A DNA stretch of 64,000 nucleotides from assembly GCF_003208435.1 (NCBI RefSeq), contig NZ_QKMF01000022.1, forward strand, positions 1 through 64,000, given 5' to 3'. Position numbers and translations under genes: made by a program. Numbering within the stretch: position 1 is the first letter of the stretch; each line of letters begins with the position of its first letter. Shown here piece after piece: positions 62,473-64,000 of the stretch. Origin of the DNA: Pelagimonas varians. Lineage in GTDB: Bacteria > Pseudomonadota > Alphaproteobacteria > Rhodobacterales > Rhodobacteraceae. Under the pieces are notes generated by a model. That model worked only from the letters and a program-made list of their open reading frames with translations, had not been told where the DNA came from and did no database searches.

Positions 62473-63947
62473 CAATGCGCATTCACGATGTACTGGCAGC
62501 CCAAGCCAAAGCGCACCCACAGGCACCCGCACTGAATGACAGTTTGGGATTTGTTTGGACCTACAGTGATCTCAACCAAACGGTTGAGGCACTGGCGCTG
62601 GAATTGACTGATCTCGGAGTGCAGCGAAATGACCGGGTTTTGCTGGTCATGGAGAACTGCGGACCGGCTGTTGCTATGTTGTTTGCCGCGTCCAAAGTCG
62701 GAGCGGTCCTGATCCCGTTCAATGCCCGCCAATTGAAAGCAGATGTGGCGCGGGTGATCGAACATTCTACGCCCGCTGTTGCCGTGTTCACCAGCGCTGT
62801 GTCGAAAGAAGCGGCGGAACATGCCAAAGACATGGGGGCGACGCCTTTGACGGCGGCGCAGGGCAGTTTGCAGGCCGCCCCGCTGGCATCGGACCCGGCA
62901 GAGGAATTGTGCGATGTCGGCACCATCCTTTACACAACCGGCACAACCGCCGCCCCCAAAGGCGTGATGCTGACCCACGACAATCTGTGTTTTGGCGGCG
63001 GGGTGTCGCGTGATGTCCGCAAGATCACGCCTGCGGATGTGCTCTATGGGGTTTTGCCGATGAGTCACGTCTTTGGCTTGGCATCGGTGGTCATGGCTTC
63101 GGTTTTGTCGGGGGCTTCGATCCGTATCGAACCGCGGTTTTCGCCCGCGAACCTGTACCAAGCGCTGCTTGGCGGTGTCACTCTCTTGTCTTCGGTTCCG
63201 CAAATGCTGGCCCAATTGATGCATTATACGCGCGAACAGGGGCATGAGACACTGCCGGTGGAAACACTGCGCTACATCTCGTCGGGTGCCGCGCCGTTGG
63301 ATATAGATTGGAAGCGCAAGGCCGAAGGGTTCTTTGGGCTGCCGCTGCAAAACGGCTATGGTATGACAGAAGGCACCGCAGGCATTTGTTTGACCCAGCA
63401 CGAAGGGCGCAACGATGATATTTCTGTCGGGCAACCCTTTCCGGGGGTGCAAATAGCGCTTGATAAAGACGCGCCCGGCGGGGGCGGGGACATCGGCGAA
63501 ATATTGGTGGCTGGCGGCGGGGTCATGCAGGGGTATTTTCGAAACCCCGAGGCAACGGATCAAGTGTTTACGGCAGACGGCTGGATGCGCACCGGCGACC
63601 TTGGCCGGCTTGATGCAGGGGGTAACTTGCACATCATGGGCCGCTCAAAAGAGCTAATTATTCATGGCGGGTTCAATGTGTATCCACCCGAAGTCGAAGC
63701 GGCGTTGAATGACCATCCGCAAGTGATCCAATGCGCAGTGATCGGCATCATGGACGCGGGCGATGAAAAAGTTTGTGCCTTTGTCGAAGCTGCCCGCAAT
63801 GACTGGCCGGAAGAGGCAGATTTACGCAGCTTTGCGGCCGACCGTTTGGCTGGCTACAAACGGCCCAGCCGGATTGTTGTGGTCGAAAAATTGCCGGCAG
63901 CACCGACAGGAAAAATCTTGAAAACCGCGCTGCCTGCATTGTTGTAA
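62469..63947 (+). CDS. AMP-forming acyl-CoA ligase (PimA-like position)
   Basis: This 492-residue ligase activates the imported acid with ATP and CoA. The P-loop is ILYTTGTTAAPKGVMLTHDN, the adenylate site is QNGYGMTEGTAG and the C-terminal domain has GWMRTGDLGRLDAGGNLHIM, SKELIIHGGFNVYPPEVE and the catalytic lysine K482 in APTGKILKTA. The ATG overlaps the stop of the flavoprotein gene. It is the last gene of the operon in the window. Confidence 0.94.
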   Translation: MTMRIHDVLAAQAKAHPQAPALNDSLGFVWTYSDLNQTVEALALELTDLGVQRNDRVLLVMENCGPAVAMLFAASKVGAVLIPFNARQLKADVARVIEHSTPAVAVFTSAVSKEAAEHAKDMGATPLTAAQGSLQAAPLASDPAEELCDVGTILYTTGTTAAPKGVMLTHDNLCFGGGVSRDVRKITPADVLYGVLPMSHVFGLASVVMASVLSGASIRIEPRFSPANLYQALLGGVTLLSSVPQMLAQLMHYTREQGHETLPVETLRYISSGAAPLDIDWKRKAEGFFGLPLQNGYGMTEGTAGICLTQHEGRNDDISVGQPFPGVQIALDKDAPGGGGDIGEILVAGGGVMQGYFRNPEATDQVFTADGWMRTGDLGRLDAGGNLHIMGRSKELIIHGGFNVYPPEVEAALNDHPQVIQCAVIGIMDAGDEKVCAFVEAARNDWPEEADLRSFAADRLAGYKRPSRIVVVEKLPAAPTGKILKTALPALL

Positions 63948-63956
63948 AGCCACGGG

Positions 63957-64000
63957 TTAACTGGCGAACACAGCATCCATATCGGCAAAGCCTTTTACCT
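63957..64000 (-). CDS. 3' end of a convergent gene, cut by the window edge
   Basis: On the minus strand the last bases read VKGFADMDAVFAS and then a TAA stop at 63957-63959. The in-frame stop right after a plausible C terminus, facing the ligase gene, suggests a real gene end. The piece is too short to name. Confidence 0.4.
   Translation of the reverse strand, partial: VKGFADMDAVFAS

Overview
The window looks like chromosomal DNA of a marine roseobacter (Rhodobacteraceae, Alphaproteobacteria). The evidence is family content and gene order, not a database search. It has the aa3 oxidase run ctaC-ctaB-small ORF-ctaG-ctaE-surf1 followed by thrC, an M16 peptidase and a GNAT gene. It also has a tad pilus locus with an extra AAA+ ATPase, phaC/phaP/phaZ, a TRAP transporter, and sites that fit CtrA, FnrL and PhaR.

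Region by region. 1-1.2 kb: the ragged edge of a genomic island, in which one IS3-family end abuts a second, truncated IS3-family element that has cut an integrase gene; the integrase lies next to a tRNA(CAT) gene. 1.35-13.8 kb: a tad (Flp pilus) locus on the minus strand, read from three small pilin genes through cpaB, cpaC, an OmpA-type lipoprotein, cpaE/tadZ, tadA, tadB, tadC, two TPR lipoproteins and cpaA to an AAA+ ATPase. A CtrA-like box and a lytic transglycosylase flank it at 14 kb. 15-24 kb: a minus-strand cytochrome oxidase assembly and housekeeping cluster. 24-30.3 kb: tldD, dprA, a secreted unknown and topA. 30.8-36.6 kb: ketone-body and polyhydroxybutyrate metabolism (scoAB, phaP, phaC, phaZ) with two matches to the PhaR operator pattern. 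36.7-39.5 kb: a methylthioadenosine/adenine salvage operon (mtnP, DUF2927, LysE-type exporter, apt). 39.9-51 kb: ordinary transport and housekeeping genes (SulP transporter, acetyltransferases, flavin reductase, EcsC, ptsP, lysC, SDR, DUF1178, waaA). 51.5-63.9 kb: a plus-strand catabolic operon of eleven genes: a TRAP transporter, an IclR regulator and a beta-oxidation set resembling the pim (pimelate/dicarboxylate) operon of Rhodopseudomonas palustris.

How the genes work together. The tad locus should build an adhesive pilus, although the minor pilin genes (tadE/F/G) are not in the window. The cox cluster supplies subunits II and III, heme O synthase, copper delivery and SURF1 for an aa3 oxidase whose subunit I gene lies elsewhere. 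ScoAB activates acetoacetate released when PHB is mobilised by PhaZ. MtnP frees adenine, which Apt turns into AMP. The last operon probably imports a carboxylic acid, activates it with an acyl-CoA ligase and shortens it through a two-gene acyl-CoA dehydrogenase, a fused hydratase/dehydrogenase and a thiolase; its crotonase has isomerase-type rather than hydratase-type residues.

I did not find a clearly undescribed defence or mobile system. The best leads are the pim-like TRAP operon with its unusual crotonase and flavoprotein, the regulatory boxes (CtrA at the pilins and dprA, FNR at ctaC/tldD, PhaR at phaC-phaP), and the nested island edge at the tRNA.
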